Origin: Microbacteriaceae bacterium
GTDB lineage: Bacteria > Actinomycetota > Actinomycetes > Actinomycetales > Microbacteriaceae
Direction of reading: 5' to 3'
Length of the DNA stretch: 43,150 bases
Assembly: GCA_947453465.1 (NCBI GenBank)
Contig: CANGGL010000009.1
Coordinates: forward strand, 1-43,150
The position numbers and the translations under genes were made by a program. Positions 1-8,067 of this stretch are shown here, piece by piece (the stretch's first letter is position 1; each line of letters opens with the position of its first letter). Below the pieces are notes generated by a model that saw only the letters and a list, made by a program, of their open reading frames with translations, was not told where the DNA came from and did not search any database.

Positions 1-2
1 TA

Positions 3-728
3 GAAGATGGGATAGTCAACCTCGCTGAGGTTCAACGGGTTCAGTTCGAGGCAATCTGGGGTCTAGCCACCAAGGTTGGCGGGTCAGTAGCCGCAGCGAT
101 TGAAAATTTAGCCGGTGTTTTTGCCGCCCAGGCAAAGCACTCGCGCGAGGTCGAACTGGCATTTGCCGGTCCGAAGGCAACCGCAAAGCTGGTTTCGATT
201 TTGCCGATCCTCGGTTTGGTGTTGGCTCAACTGTTGGGGATGAATCCATTCAGAGCCATCTTTACTAATCCCATCGGTTTCATTTCTGTTGCCCTAGGTG
301 CCGTATTGATGATTCTCGGCCGGGTCTGGACGAAATCAATCTTGGCGAAGGCTAACCCGGAGGAATCAGACCCAGGGTTGTTTTTTGACGCGATTCGAGT
401 TGGTTTGAATTCGGGGTTACCGCTGTCTCAATCGACACAAGCGGCAATCGATGCCATTCGTCCTGATGCCCAGAGCCTAGAGCCTCAGGTGGCTCGAATC
501 GAAGCACTCGCCGCCTTGACGCGTCGGAGTGGAGCCGCGATCGGCTCACTAGTGACGGCGGAGGCCGACCAGGCCAGAGAGGTCGTCCGTTTTCGTGAAG
601 CCGAGGCCATAGCCCGGCTATCCGTTCGCCTAATGATTCCGCTCGGGGTGGTGGTGCTTCCCGCGTTCGTACTTTCGACCATTGCGCCGATAGCAATCAG
701 TCTTCTGTCGCAAGGGCAGAACCAATAA
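3..728 (+). CDS. Type II secretion system F (TadB/TadC-like) protein, 5'-truncated
   Basis: The reading frame is open from the first complete codon at 3, so the N-terminus lies outside the window; the TTG at 201 is internal. About 241 residues are visible. A soluble helical part is followed by a hydrophobic segment around 200-310 (ILPILGLVLAQLLG onward), a second helical domain, and a C-terminal hydrophobic segment (LMIPLGVVVLPAFVLSTIAP). This two-block pattern is typical of T2SSF domains, the inner-membrane platform of Tad/Flp pilus machines. The following DUF4244 and two TadE-like genes match the mycobacterial Rv3657c-Rv3654c order, which supports the call. Whether it is the TadB or the TadC paralogue cannot be decided from the fragment. 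Confidence 0.85.
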   Translation, partial: EDGIVNLAEVQRVQFEAIWGLATKVGGSVAAAIENLAGVFAAQAKHSREVELAFAGPKATAKLVSILPILGLVLAQLLGMNPFRAIFTNPIGFISVALGAVLMILGRVWTKSILAKANPEESDPGLFFDAIRVGLNSGLPLSQSTQAAIDAIRPDAQSLEPQVARIEALAALTRRSGAAIGSLVTAEADQAREVVRFREAEAIARLSVRLMIPLGVVVLPAFVLSTIAPIAISLLSQGQNQ

Positions 729-741
729 GAGGGAGTAAGAA

Positions 742-948
742 ATGGAAACCAAGAATCGATTGATTAGCAAGCTGCGCGATGAAACCGGCGCGGCGACAGC
801 CGAATACGCGATTGCCACCATGGCCGCGGTAGGTTTTGCCGGCTTGTTGGTGGTGATCATGCGCAGTGACGAGGTTCGAACGATTCTGTTTGATCTCGTG
901 AAGAGCGCCTTGACCTTCACGAACCCAAATGACGCCGCCGCACAGTGA
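742..948 (+). CDS. DUF4244 small pilin-like protein
   Basis: A 68-residue protein starting 13 nt after the T2SSF stop, with an AGAGGGAG Shine-Dalgarno sequence just upstream. It has a short basic N-terminus, a GAATAEYAIATMAAVGFAGLL stretch joining a pilin-like processing region to one hydrophobic helix, and a short hydrophilic tail. The glutamate in AEYA resembles the Glu at position +5 of Flp pilins. The family is DUF4244, found next to TadE-like genes in actinobacteria; a role as major Flp-type pilin is inferred. Its 3' end overlaps the next ATG by 20 nt, implying translational coupling. Confidence 0.85.
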   Translation: METKNRLISKLRDETGAATAEYAIATMAAVGFAGLLVVIMRSDEVRTILFDLVKSALTFTNPNDAAAQ

Positions 949-1270
949 GCGAGGGTCGGTAACGGCCGAGCTGGCCCTGGCCCTGCCCTCGGTTGCTTTG
1001 GTCATTGCGATCACCCTAGGAGGCTTTGGGTTGCAGATCGAGCGGATGAAACTGGTATCTATCTCGGCAACGGCTGCTCGGGCGCTGGGTAGGGGAGAAG
1101 TCGAGAGTGAGGTGGTCTCGCAGGTTGCTCAAGCCGACCCCATGGCTTTGCTCTCCGTGAGCCACCTCGAGGATTTTGTCTGCGCCGACGTGAGCAGAAG
1201 TTTCAAACTGCTGGGTTTGCAAAACTTTGAGGTTGGTGAGCGTCAATGTTTCAGAAAAATGGGGCTCTAG
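929..1270 (+). CDS. TadE family type IV pilus minor pilin
   Basis: A 113-residue protein whose ATG lies inside the preceding gene. The N-terminus (SERGSVTAELALALPSVALV) has the TadE layout: a short leader ending near Gly-Ser, a Glu a few residues later, and one hydrophobic helix. The rest is a short extracytoplasmic domain with two cysteines (FVCADV and RQCFRK), possibly disulfide-bonded. It resembles mycobacterial Rv3655c in position and length. It is likely a minor pilin of the Tad machine encoded upstream. No in-frame GTG or ATG nearer the hydrophobic segment was found, so the overlapping ATG is the chosen start. Confidence 0.8.
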   Translation: MTPPHSERGSVTAELALALPSVALVIAITLGGFGLQIERMKLVSISATAARALGRGEVESEVVSQVAQADPMALLSVSHLEDFVCADVSRSFKLLGLQNFEVGERQCFRKMGL

Positions 1271-1599
1271 CTTCCGATCGAGGTTCGGGCACCATCATGG
1301 CCATCTCGGTGGTCATGCTTGCTTTGGGATGCTTAGGTCTGAGTCAGGCGGTGGCGTTCAACCTTATTTCTCAGGCCCGATTAGACGCGTTGGCAGACTC
1401 CGCGGCCCTGGCGGCCGACAATGCTTTGCGGGGCCTCACCGTGGGTTATCCCTGTGAACTGGCTAAGCAAATATCAGAGCGAGATATGGCGATTCTGGAC
1501 GAGTGTCGTATTGTCGGACTCGAAGCTTTTGTTAACTTGCACACTCAGGGCATGGGTATAGTTCTAAACGCAAGAGCAAGAGCGGGGCCAACCAGTTGA
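1246..1599 (+). CDS. Rv3654c-like TadE-type secreted protein
   Basis: A 117-residue protein overlapping the previous gene by 25 nt. After a short leader comes DRGSGTIMAISVVMLALGCLG, a single membrane helix behind a Gly-Ser-Gly processing-like site. Next comes ARLDALADSAALAADNALRG, the conserved segment of this Tad-associated family. Two later cysteines (YPCEL, DECRI) may pair. The family sits at the end of this cluster in many actinobacteria. It is the last cluster gene here; topA follows 31 nt later with its own ribosome site. The function in pilus assembly is inferred from context only. Confidence 0.8.
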   Translation: MFQKNGALASDRGSGTIMAISVVMLALGCLGLSQAVAFNLISQARLDALADSAALAADNALRGLTVGYPCELAKQISERDMAILDECRIVGLEAFVNLHTQGMGIVLNARARAGPTS

Positions 1600-1630
1600 T
1601 GTTTGGTCACCTATAAAGAGGAGTAAGTCT

Positions 1631-4324
1631 TTGGCAAATAGCCACAAGCTAGTAATCGTTGAGTCACCTGCGAAGGCCAAGACGATTGCCAAATTTCTTG
1701 GCGATGACTTTACTGTCCTCGCCTCGATTGGTCACATCCGTGACCTGATTGACCCTAAAGACCTACCTGCTGAAAAGAAGAAGGGTTCGCTGGGAAAGTT
1801 CTCGATCGACATCGAGAATGACTTCGAGCCTTACTACGCCATCTCTGCCGGCAAGAACAAAACCGTCACCGACCTCAAGAAGGCGCTGGCTGGCGCCCAG
1901 GAGCTCTATCTAGCAACCGATGAAGACCGCGAGGGTGAGGCTATTGCATGGCATCTGCTTCAGGTATTGAAGCCAAAGGTGCCGGTCAAGCGCATGGTGT
2001 TTCACGAAATCACCAAAGAGGCAATCCAGGGTGCACTTGAGCACACCCGTGCCGTCGATGAAAACCTAGTTCAGGCCCAGGAAACCCGTCGAGTCGTCGA
2101 CCGCCTCTATGGCTATGAGGTCTCGCCGGTTCTTTGGCGCAAAATCAACCGCGGCCTAAGTGCCGGCCGAGTGCAGTCTCCGGCTATGCGCCTGGTGGTT
2201 CAGCGTGAGCGCGAGCGCATGGCCTTTGTTTCGGCTAGCTATAACGACGTCGAGGCTTTGCTTGACCCACTCACCTCCGGTGAACCACAGTTCACCGCAA
2301 AGCTTCAGAGCATCGGCGGCAAGCGCATCGCAACCGGACAGAACTTTGATGACAACGGAAAGCTCACCGCGGATGTTCTTCTTCTAGACGGCAAGGCAGC
2401 CGAGGCGCTCGCCGAATCAATGCGCAGCCCTAAGGCCAGCATCACCGTGGCTTCAGTCGAGGCCAAGCCAAGCACCCGCCGTCCGGCAGCTCCTTTCACA
2501 ACCTCAACCCTGCAGCAAGAGGCATCTCGAAAGTTGCGCATGTCGGCCAAGCAGACCATGGATACAGCTCAGTCGCTGTACCAAGAGGGTCACATTACTT
2601 ATATGCGAACCGACTCACCGACTCTTTCGGCGCAGGCTATTAACGCGGCTCGCTCCCAGGCGGCATCGATGTTTGGTGCTCAGTTTGTTTCAGACAAGCC
2701 ACGCGTTTATCAGGGCAAGAACAAGAATGCTCAGGAGGCTCACGAGGCGATTCGCCCAGCCGGTGAAGTCTTCAAGACTCCCGCCGAGCTCTCTCGAGTT
2801 TTGAGTGGTCGCGCTCTTGACCTCTACGAATTAATTTGGAAGCGCACCGTCGCCTCTCAGATGGAAGACGCCAAGGTTTCAACCACCACTGCGAAGATCA
2901 CCGTTGGTCCACTGAGCGATGGTGGAACCGCAGAGTTCACCGCTTCTGGAACCGTAGTGACCTTCCGCGGCTTCATGGCGGCCTACGAGGAGAGCTCGGA
3001 TGAGTCTCGTAACGGCGAAGAAAGCTCTGAAAAAGAGTCGAAGCTGCCTAACCTAACCGTCGGTCAGGCGCTGAAGGCCATCGAGGTCACAGCGAAGGAC
3101 CACCAGACTTCACCACCGCCTCGTTACACCGAGGCAAGTTTGGTCAAGGCTCTTGAAGAAGACGGCATCGGCCGCCCATCAACTTATGCGGCCATTCTTT
3201 CCACCATCGTCAACAAGGGTTACGTTTCAAAGCGTGGCCAGGCTCTGGTTCCAGAGTGGATTGCCTTCACGGTCACGCGCTTCCTGGAGGAAAACTTCGG
3301 CAAGCTCGTTGACTATGCCTTTACCGCACAGATGGAAGAGGACCTTGACCGCATTGCCGAGGGTGACCTCGACCGCAGTGCCTGGCTCAAGGAGTTCTAC
3401 TTTGGTGGCGGCAAGCAAGAAGGTCTTCGTAACACCGTCGAAAACCTGGGCGATAGCGACCCACGCGCCATCAACTCAATTGCCATCAACGATGACATCA
3501 CCTTGCGAACCGGCAAGTATGGCCCATACATCGAAATCATGGTCGAGCCCGGTTCAGAGGGTGCCGATGAAAACGGTCGCCGCATCGTCAACATTCCTGA
3601 GGGCCTCGCGCCAGATGAGTTGACCGTTGCGAAGGCTCAGCAGCTCATCGATGCACCGATTATCACCGACCGTGTCATGGGGCAGGACCCAGCCACCGGC
3701 TTCGATATTCTTTTCAAGGATGGCCGCTACGGCCCATACGTTGTCTTGGATGACCCTAAGGCTGCCAAGCCAAAAACCGGTTCACTGTTCAAGACGATGA
3801 GCCCGGAAACTCTAACTTTGGAAGACGCGATTCAGCTGCTTTCTTTGCCGCGCGTGGTTGGTGTTGACCCAGAATCTGGCGTTGACATCACAGCGCAGAA
3901 TGGCAAGTTTGGGCCTTACCTGAGCAAGGCAAAAGACTCACGATCGCTCACCAGCGAGGATCAGTTGTTTAGCCTGGACCTCCCTGGTGCTCTAGAAATC
4001 TTTGCTCAGCCGAAGTACGGAGGGCGTCGAACCGCTGCCACCCCGTTGAAGGAATTCGGCGAAGACCCAGCTTCGGGTCTGCCAGTGTTTGCCAAGACCG
4101 GCCAATTCGGACTTTATGTCACCGATGGTGCGGTCAATGCGACTGTTCCAAAGGACGAGAATCTAGAGGAAATGTCACCGGACCAAGCCTTTGAGCTTTT
4201 GGCCATTCGCCGTGAGAAACTGGGTCTTGAGCCTGGTCAGGCTCCTGCGAAGGCTGGCAAGCCGGCCAAAAAGGTCGGCACCACCCGAGTAATTAAAGCC
4301 GGAACCTCTCGAAAGAAAAAGTAA
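1631..4324 (+). CDS. topA: DNA topoisomerase I (type IA)
   Basis: This 897-residue enzyme relaxes negatively supercoiled DNA by transient single-strand breakage. The N-terminal Toprim domain begins with KLVIVESPAKAKTIAKFLG and carries the acidic metal site ATDEDREGEA (D97, D99). GLSAGRVQSPAMRLV and the catalytic ITYMRTDS with Tyr324 identify the cleavage domain. The C-terminus has several repeats containing a KYGPY/RYGPY/KFGPY-type motif (from about residue 630 onward) and a basic tail ending SRKKK. These are the usual actinobacterial C-terminal DNA-binding repeats, in place of the zinc ribbons of E. coli TopA. The start is a TTG at 1631 behind AGAGGAG; the KLVIVESPAKAK motif begins a few residues later, as expected. 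The stop overlaps the tmk start by one base. Confidence 0.98.
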   Translation: MANSHKLVIVESPAKAKTIAKFLGDDFTVLASIGHIRDLIDPKDLPAEKKKGSLGKFSIDIENDFEPYYAISAGKNKTVTDLKKALAGAQELYLATDEDREGEAIAWHLLQVLKPKVPVKRMVFHEITKEAIQGALEHTRAVDENLVQAQETRRVVDRLYGYEVSPVLWRKINRGLSAGRVQSPAMRLVVQRERERMAFVSASYNDVEALLDPLTSGEPQFTAKLQSIGGKRIATGQNFDDNGKLTADVLLLDGKAAEALAESMRSPKASITVASVEAKPSTRRPAAPFTTSTLQQEASRKLRMSAKQTMDTAQSLYQEGHITYMRTDSPTLSAQAINAARSQAASMFGAQFVSDKPRVYQGKNKNAQEAHEAIRPAGEVFKTPAELSRVLSGRALDLYELIWKRTVASQMEDAKVSTTTAKITVGPLSDGGTAEFTASGTVVTFRGFMAAYEESSDESRNGEESSEKESKLPNLTVGQALKAIEVTAKDHQTSPPPRYTEASLVKALEEDGIGRPSTYAAILSTIVNKGYVSKRGQALVPEWIAFTVTRFLEENFGKLVDYAFTAQMEEDLDRIAEGDLDRSAWLKEFYFGGGKQEGLRNTVENLGDSDPRAINSIAINDDITLRTGKYGPYIEIMVEPGSEGADENGRRIVNIPEGLAPDELTVAKAQQLIDAPIITDRVMGQDPATGFDILFKDGRYGPYVVLDDPKAAKPKTGSLFKTMSPETLTLEDAIQLLSLPRVVGVDPESGVDITAQNGKFGPYLSKAKDSRSLTSEDQLFSLDLPGALEIFAQPKYGGRRTAATPLKEFGEDPASGLPVFAKTGQFGLYVTDGAVNATVPKDENLEEMSPDQAFELLAIRREKLGLEPGQAPAKAGKPAKKVGTTRVIKAGTSRKKK

Positions 4325-4953
4325 TGTCTACAGGGCTCTTCATCTCACTCGAAGGAATCGACGGGGTAGGTAAATCCACTCAGTCTGACCTTCTCGAGGA
4401 GTTCCTGACCTCCGCCGGCCGAACCGTAGTTCGAACTTTTGAGCCGGGCGGCACCGAACTCGGGCAAGAAATCAGACACCTGCTTTTGCACCGCAAGGGC
4501 GACGTTGCCCCGCGCTCCGAGGCTTTGCTGTATGCGGCAGACCGAGCGCACCACGTCGCCACCAAGGTTCGTCCTGCTCTCGAGCGCGGTGAGGTTGTCA
4601 TCACCGATCGATACCTCGATTCGTCTGTGGCCTACCAGGGTGTTGGCCGGGCGCTGAAGGCCGCGGATGTTCGGGCGATTTCGATGTTTGCCGTTGAAAA
4701 CCTGCTACCGGATCTCACCATTTTGCTTGACCTAGATGCTGCCAAGGCTGCCGCTCGTCGCAATCAAACTGGTGAGGCACCAGACCGGTTAGAGCGCGAA
4801 AAGATTGAATTTTTTGAGTCGGTCAGGCAGGCATTTCTAGACATGGCCGCCGCCGAACCCCACCGCTGGTTGGTTATTGACGCAGATCAATCTGTAAACG
4901 AAATGCAGGCTCAGATTAGAGCCCGCGTCAGCCAGTTGCTTGGCAGCCAGTGA
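4324..4953 (+). CDS. tmk: Thymidylate kinase (dTMP kinase)
   Basis: This 209-residue enzyme phosphorylates dTMP to dTDP with ATP in dTTP synthesis. The P-loop GIDGVGKST lies at residues 11-19. FEPGGTELGQEIR is the dTMP-binding segment and ITDRYLDSSVAYQG is the family signature. A LID-like region with paired arginines (KAAARRNQ) follows. Length is normal. The ATG shares one base with the topA stop (TAATG) and the 3' end overlaps holB through GTGA, so topA, tmk and holB are probably translated as a coupled operon. Pairing of tmk with holB is common in bacteria. Confidence 0.98.
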   Translation: MSTGLFISLEGIDGVGKSTQSDLLEEFLTSAGRTVVRTFEPGGTELGQEIRHLLLHRKGDVAPRSEALLYAADRAHHVATKVRPALERGEVVITDRYLDSSVAYQGVGRALKAADVRAISMFAVENLLPDLTILLDLDAAKAAARRNQTGEAPDRLEREKIEFFESVRQAFLDMAAAEPHRWLVIDADQSVNEMQAQIRARVSQLLGSQ

Positions 4954-6104
4954 GCGGCAGCGCACCCATCTGGGATGATCTGCTAGGTCAACCCGAAGCT
5001 GTTTCTCAGCTAGAACTTGCCATTCGTCATCGCGATCAGGGCGTGCATCACGCCTGGTTGATGACCGGCCCACCCGGCTCCGGGCGTTCCAACCTGGCGC
5101 ATGCTTTTGCTACCGCTTTGCTTTGCCCGGAGGGTGGCTGCGGCCAGTGCAAGAGCTGCACCCTTTCGCAAGCCGGCACCCATCCAGACATTTCGGTTTT
5201 GTCCACCGAAAAAGTTGTCATTTCAATCGATGAGGTTCGCGCCCTAGTTGCCGACTCGCAGTTCGGTAGCTCGATGGGAAAATTTCGAATCATGATCATC
5301 GAGGACGCCGATCGAATGATTGAGCGTTCTTCAAACGTTTTGCTCAAGGCGCTCGAAGAGCCACCGGCCGGCACCATCTGGCTTCTCTGCGCCCCATCAG
5401 AGGCCGATATGCTGCCGACCATTCGCTCTCGCGTTCGCCGAGTTGGCCTCAAGGTTCCCTCGGTGGAGGAGGTCGCGAGGCTTCTCGTTGCCCGCGACGG
5501 AATTGACCCGGTGCTTGCCAGTCAAGTGGCGGCTGAGTCGCAGAGTCACATCGGAATGGCCCGCCGATTGGCCACCAGCAACGAGGCTCGTAGCCGTCGT
5601 CGCGAAACTCTTCTCGCCGCGCTCGGCATCAACGGTGTAACTGCCGCGGTGAACACAGCCGAACGATGGCTCGACATTGCCAAGAAAGATGCCGAGGCGC
5701 TAACCACCGAACGTGACCTCGAAGAGCGCACCGCCACTCTGCGAACGATGGGCTTGCAGCCTGGTGACGCAATTCCAAACAATATGAAGGCTGACCTAAA
5801 GGCGCTCGAAGAGGCGCAAAAGCGTCGGGCCACGAGAAGCATTCGCGATGGAATTGACCGCATCCTGGTTGATCTGCTCTCGCTTTATCGTGACGTGTTG
5901 ACCATTCAGATTGATGCCCAGACTCCGTTGATCAATGCCGAGCTGAAAAATCAAATCACCGAGAACGCCTTGGCAACTACTGCAGCGCAAACGATTGAAA
6001 AGCTCGAGGCAATTGCCCAGGCAAGATTGAGAATTGACCGTAACGTTAGAGACCTAATGGTTCTCGAATCACTCGGGGTCAGTCTGCGAACTAAGAGGGG
6101 TTAG
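4950..6104 (+). CDS. holB: DNA polymerase III subunit delta' (clamp loader)
   Basis: A 384-residue AAA+ clamp-loader subunit that helps load the beta sliding clamp. It has a P-loop-like GPPGSGRSN, a four-cysteine zinc module (CPEGGCGQCKSC), the DEVR/IIEDADRM Walker B region, LLKALEEPP, and a sensor segment TIRSRVRRV. The residue usually given as Cys in the SRC motif is Val here, which is common in actinobacterial delta'. The C-terminal half is a helical collar domain. The GTG start at 4950 overlaps the tmk stop. The next gene starts 2 nt after its stop. Confidence 0.96.
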   Translation: MSGSAPIWDDLLGQPEAVSQLELAIRHRDQGVHHAWLMTGPPGSGRSNLAHAFATALLCPEGGCGQCKSCTLSQAGTHPDISVLSTEKVVISIDEVRALVADSQFGSSMGKFRIMIIEDADRMIERSSNVLLKALEEPPAGTIWLLCAPSEADMLPTIRSRVRRVGLKVPSVEEVARLLVARDGIDPVLASQVAAESQSHIGMARRLATSNEARSRRRETLLAALGINGVTAAVNTAERWLDIAKKDAEALTTERDLEERTATLRTMGLQPGDAIPNNMKADLKALEEAQKRRATRSIRDGIDRILVDLLSLYRDVLTIQIDAQTPLINAELKNQITENALATTAAQTIEKLEAIAQARLRIDRNVRDLMVLESLGVSLRTKRG

Positions 6105-6106
6105 CG

Positions 6107-7642
6107 ATGAAGCGTCTGGGGGTTCTCGCGATTGCGGCGGCATTGCTGGCACTTGTCGGCTGCGCCTCGCCTCAGCCCGAGGTCAGCCTCGCGCCAATTG
6201 TGCTACCTTCGGCATCGCCAGATTCTTCAATCGGCCTAGACCTAAAGCCCTTCTACGAGCAAAAGGTTGACTGGAAGTCCTGCGGCAAGCGCATTCTCTG
6301 CACTCACGTTTCTGTGCCGACCGACTGGGCTTATCCGGCAGCGGGTTCGCTCTCCCTGGCGGTGGCCTACCGGGCTGCCGACATCGCTAAGCCTCTGGGC
6401 TCGGTAATCTTCAACCCGGGTGGCCCCGGCGCATCCGGATACGACTGGATTCTGAATTCGGTTGACTACCTGGGTACCTCGACGCTGCGGGCAAACTTCA
6501 ACATTGTGGGTTTTGATCCTCGCGGAGTTGGCATGAGTGAGCCGAAGGTCAAGTGTTTCGATGCCAAGCAGACCGACTACATGCTCTATGGCGACAACGG
6601 GTTCCCACTCGGGTCTCCGCAAGACCTGAAATCAACCAGAGAGCTGCTTGGGCAGTTTGCCTCGGCCTGTTCTAAAAACACCGGCCCGGCTATGGCGCAT
6701 CTAGACACCGTCTCGGCCGCAAAAGACATCGATGTTCTGCGTGCGGTGATGGGTGATGCGAAGCTCAACTACCTGGGTTTCAGCTATGGCAGCTTGCTTG
6801 GCGAAACCTATGCCGCGCTTTTCCCAAACAAAATCAAGCACATGGTTCTCGATGGGGTTATCGACCCAACAGTTCCTGATTCTGTGCAGAGCGTGACCCA
6901 GCTGAAGGGGTTTGATTCTGCTCTCAGAAATTATTTGGCCGATTGCCTAAGCACCTCCGACTGCCCTTTCACGGGCACGGTTTCGCAAGCCCTAGCCAAA
7001 ATCAAAACTTTCCTCCGGGCTCTCGAAACAAAACCGCTGCCAACCAAGGATGGTCGCGAGCTGACCGTGGGAGCGGCGAACACCGGCCTCATCATGCCGC
7101 TTTATTCGCAGGACTACTGGCCGCAGTTGAGTCAGGCTTTTGCCGAGGCCTTCGATGGCGATGGAACCACATTCATCGGCCTTGCCGACTCTTATAACGA
7201 CCGCGGAGCAAACGGCCAGTACACCACCAATCTCATGGAGGCGAACATCGCGATTTCCTGTTTGGATGCGCGCCAGCCGAGCGATGAATCATCGATGGCA
7301 ACACAGAATTCGTGGATGGTGGCTGCTAGCCCGACCCTTGGACGCTACTGGCAATTTGGCGCCTTGACCTGCGACGCCTGGCCTTACCCGGTTGTGGCGC
7401 ACCCGAAGGACTACAGCGCAAAGGGTTCTGCCCCGATTCTGGTGGTTGGCACCACCGGTGACCCGGCGACCCCATATTCGCAGGCGGTTTCGGTGGCCAA
7501 CAAGGTACTGCGCAACGGTCACTTGGTTACTTATAACGGCGAGGGCCACACGGCTTATGGTCGGTCGAACGAATGTGTTGCCTCGGCCGTTGATAACTAT
7601 TTCATAAAGAGTGTGGTTCCGGGTTCAGACCCGGATTGTTAA
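6107..7642 (+). CDS. Secreted TAP-like alpha/beta-hydrolase (S33 family) lipoprotein
   Basis: A 511-residue predicted lipoprotein. The signal peptide ends in LALVGC with the lipidated Cys at 19, so the enzyme should sit on the outer face of the membrane. The alpha/beta-hydrolase core shows the oxyanion segment NPGGPGASG, GFDPRGVGMSEP, and the nucleophile elbow GFSYGS (Ser226). The C-terminal TAP-like domain supplies the acid in TTGDPATPY and the His in GEGHTAYG. The family includes the tripeptidyl aminopeptidases of Streptomyces; the real substrate here is unknown, though peptide scavenging is plausible. AGAGGGG lies upstream of the ATG, which follows the holB stop by 2 nt, an arrangement also seen in other actinobacteria. 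Confidence 0.9.
   Translation: MKRLGVLAIAAALLALVGCASPQPEVSLAPIVLPSASPDSSIGLDLKPFYEQKVDWKSCGKRILCTHVSVPTDWAYPAAGSLSLAVAYRAADIAKPLGSVIFNPGGPGASGYDWILNSVDYLGTSTLRANFNIVGFDPRGVGMSEPKVKCFDAKQTDYMLYGDNGFPLGSPQDLKSTRELLGQFASACSKNTGPAMAHLDTVSAAKDIDVLRAVMGDAKLNYLGFSYGSLLGETYAALFPNKIKHMVLDGVIDPTVPDSVQSVTQLKGFDSALRNYLADCLSTSDCPFTGTVSQALAKIKTFLRALETKPLPTKDGRELTVGAANTGLIMPLYSQDYWPQLSQAFAEAFDGDGTTFIGLADSYNDRGANGQYTTNLMEANIAISCLDARQPSDESSMATQNSWMVAASPTLGRYWQFGALTCDAWPYPVVAHPKDYSAKGSAPILVVGTTGDPATPYSQAVSVANKVLRNGHLVTYNGEGHTAYGRSNECVASAVDNYFIKSVVPGSDPDC
7619..7634 (+). terminator. Possible terminator hairpin at the end of the hydrolase gene
   Basis: CCGGGT-TCAG-ACCCGG is a perfect 6-bp stem with a 4-nt loop. 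It overlaps the last codons of the hydrolase gene and is followed by a T-rich stretch (ATTGTTAAATCTTTCT). It could end the topA-tmk-holB-hydrolase transcript, but the T tract is interrupted, so it is only a candidate. Confidence 0.4.
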
Positions 7643-7668
7643 ATCTTTCTAATCTGTAGGCTCTGGAT

Positions 7669-7709
7669 GGGGGTTGAAAAACTCCCCGACCTTCTGGCAA
7701 TGATGCCAG
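7669..7709 (+). promoter_or_regulatory. Two hairpins in the leader of the DUF485-actP operon
   Basis: Two stems lie between the hydrolase stop and the DUF485 ATG at 7738. The first (7669-7687) pairs GGGGGTT with AACTCCCC around a GAAA loop, with one bulged T. The second (7694-7709) is a perfect CTGGCA-ATGA-TGCCAG stem-loop. A GGAG ribosome site follows at about 7729. They may form part of the actP 5' leader or simply insulate it from upstream transcription. They match no riboswitch class I recognise. Confidence 0.35.
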
Positions 7710-7737
7710 TGGGTAATTTCAAGAACATTGGAGTTCT

Positions 7738-8067
7738 ATGGGATCGTCAGAACAAGATCGGGTCTGGGCTGAAACACAGGCCTCGCCCGAGTTCCAGGAC
7801 CTAAAACGAAAGTTCCGCGGGTTTGCTTTCCCGCTGACCATCGCGTTCCTGGCATGGTATTTCCTCTACGTAATCCTCACCGCATTTGCTCGTGAGTGGA
7901 TCGCAACCCCGGTTATCGGCAACATCAACATCGCGCTGGTACTGGGGCTTTTGCAATTCGTATCAACCTTCCTAATCATGTGGCTCTACGAACGCCACTC
8001 ATCAAAGCACCTAGATGCCGCTTCTGAAAAGATTCGCGACCAGGTAGACAAGGAGCTCGCCAAGTGA
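7738..8067 (+). CDS. DUF485 family small membrane protein (YjcH-like)
   Basis: A 109-residue protein with a soluble N-terminus (SSEQDRVWAETQASPEFQDLKRKFRGF), two predicted membrane helices (FPLTIAFLAWYFLYVILTAF and NIALVLGLLQFVSTFLIMWLY), and a charged tail. This is the YjcH/DUF485 layout. The family is almost always encoded directly upstream of the acetate symporter ActP, as here. A helper role in the symporter complex is presumed but not established. The ATG follows a GGAG site; the 3' end overlaps actP by four bases (GTGA). Confidence 0.92.
   Translation: MGSSEQDRVWAETQASPEFQDLKRKFRGFAFPLTIAFLAWYFLYVILTAFAREWIATPVIGNINIALVLGLLQFVSTFLIMWLYERHSSKHLDAASEKIRDQVDKELAK

Noticed and set aside
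2160-3623. Long alternative-frame ORFs inside topA, including a 156-codon one at 3153
   Set aside because: They are shadows of the topA frame with Ser/Arg/Pro-rich compositions and no domain.
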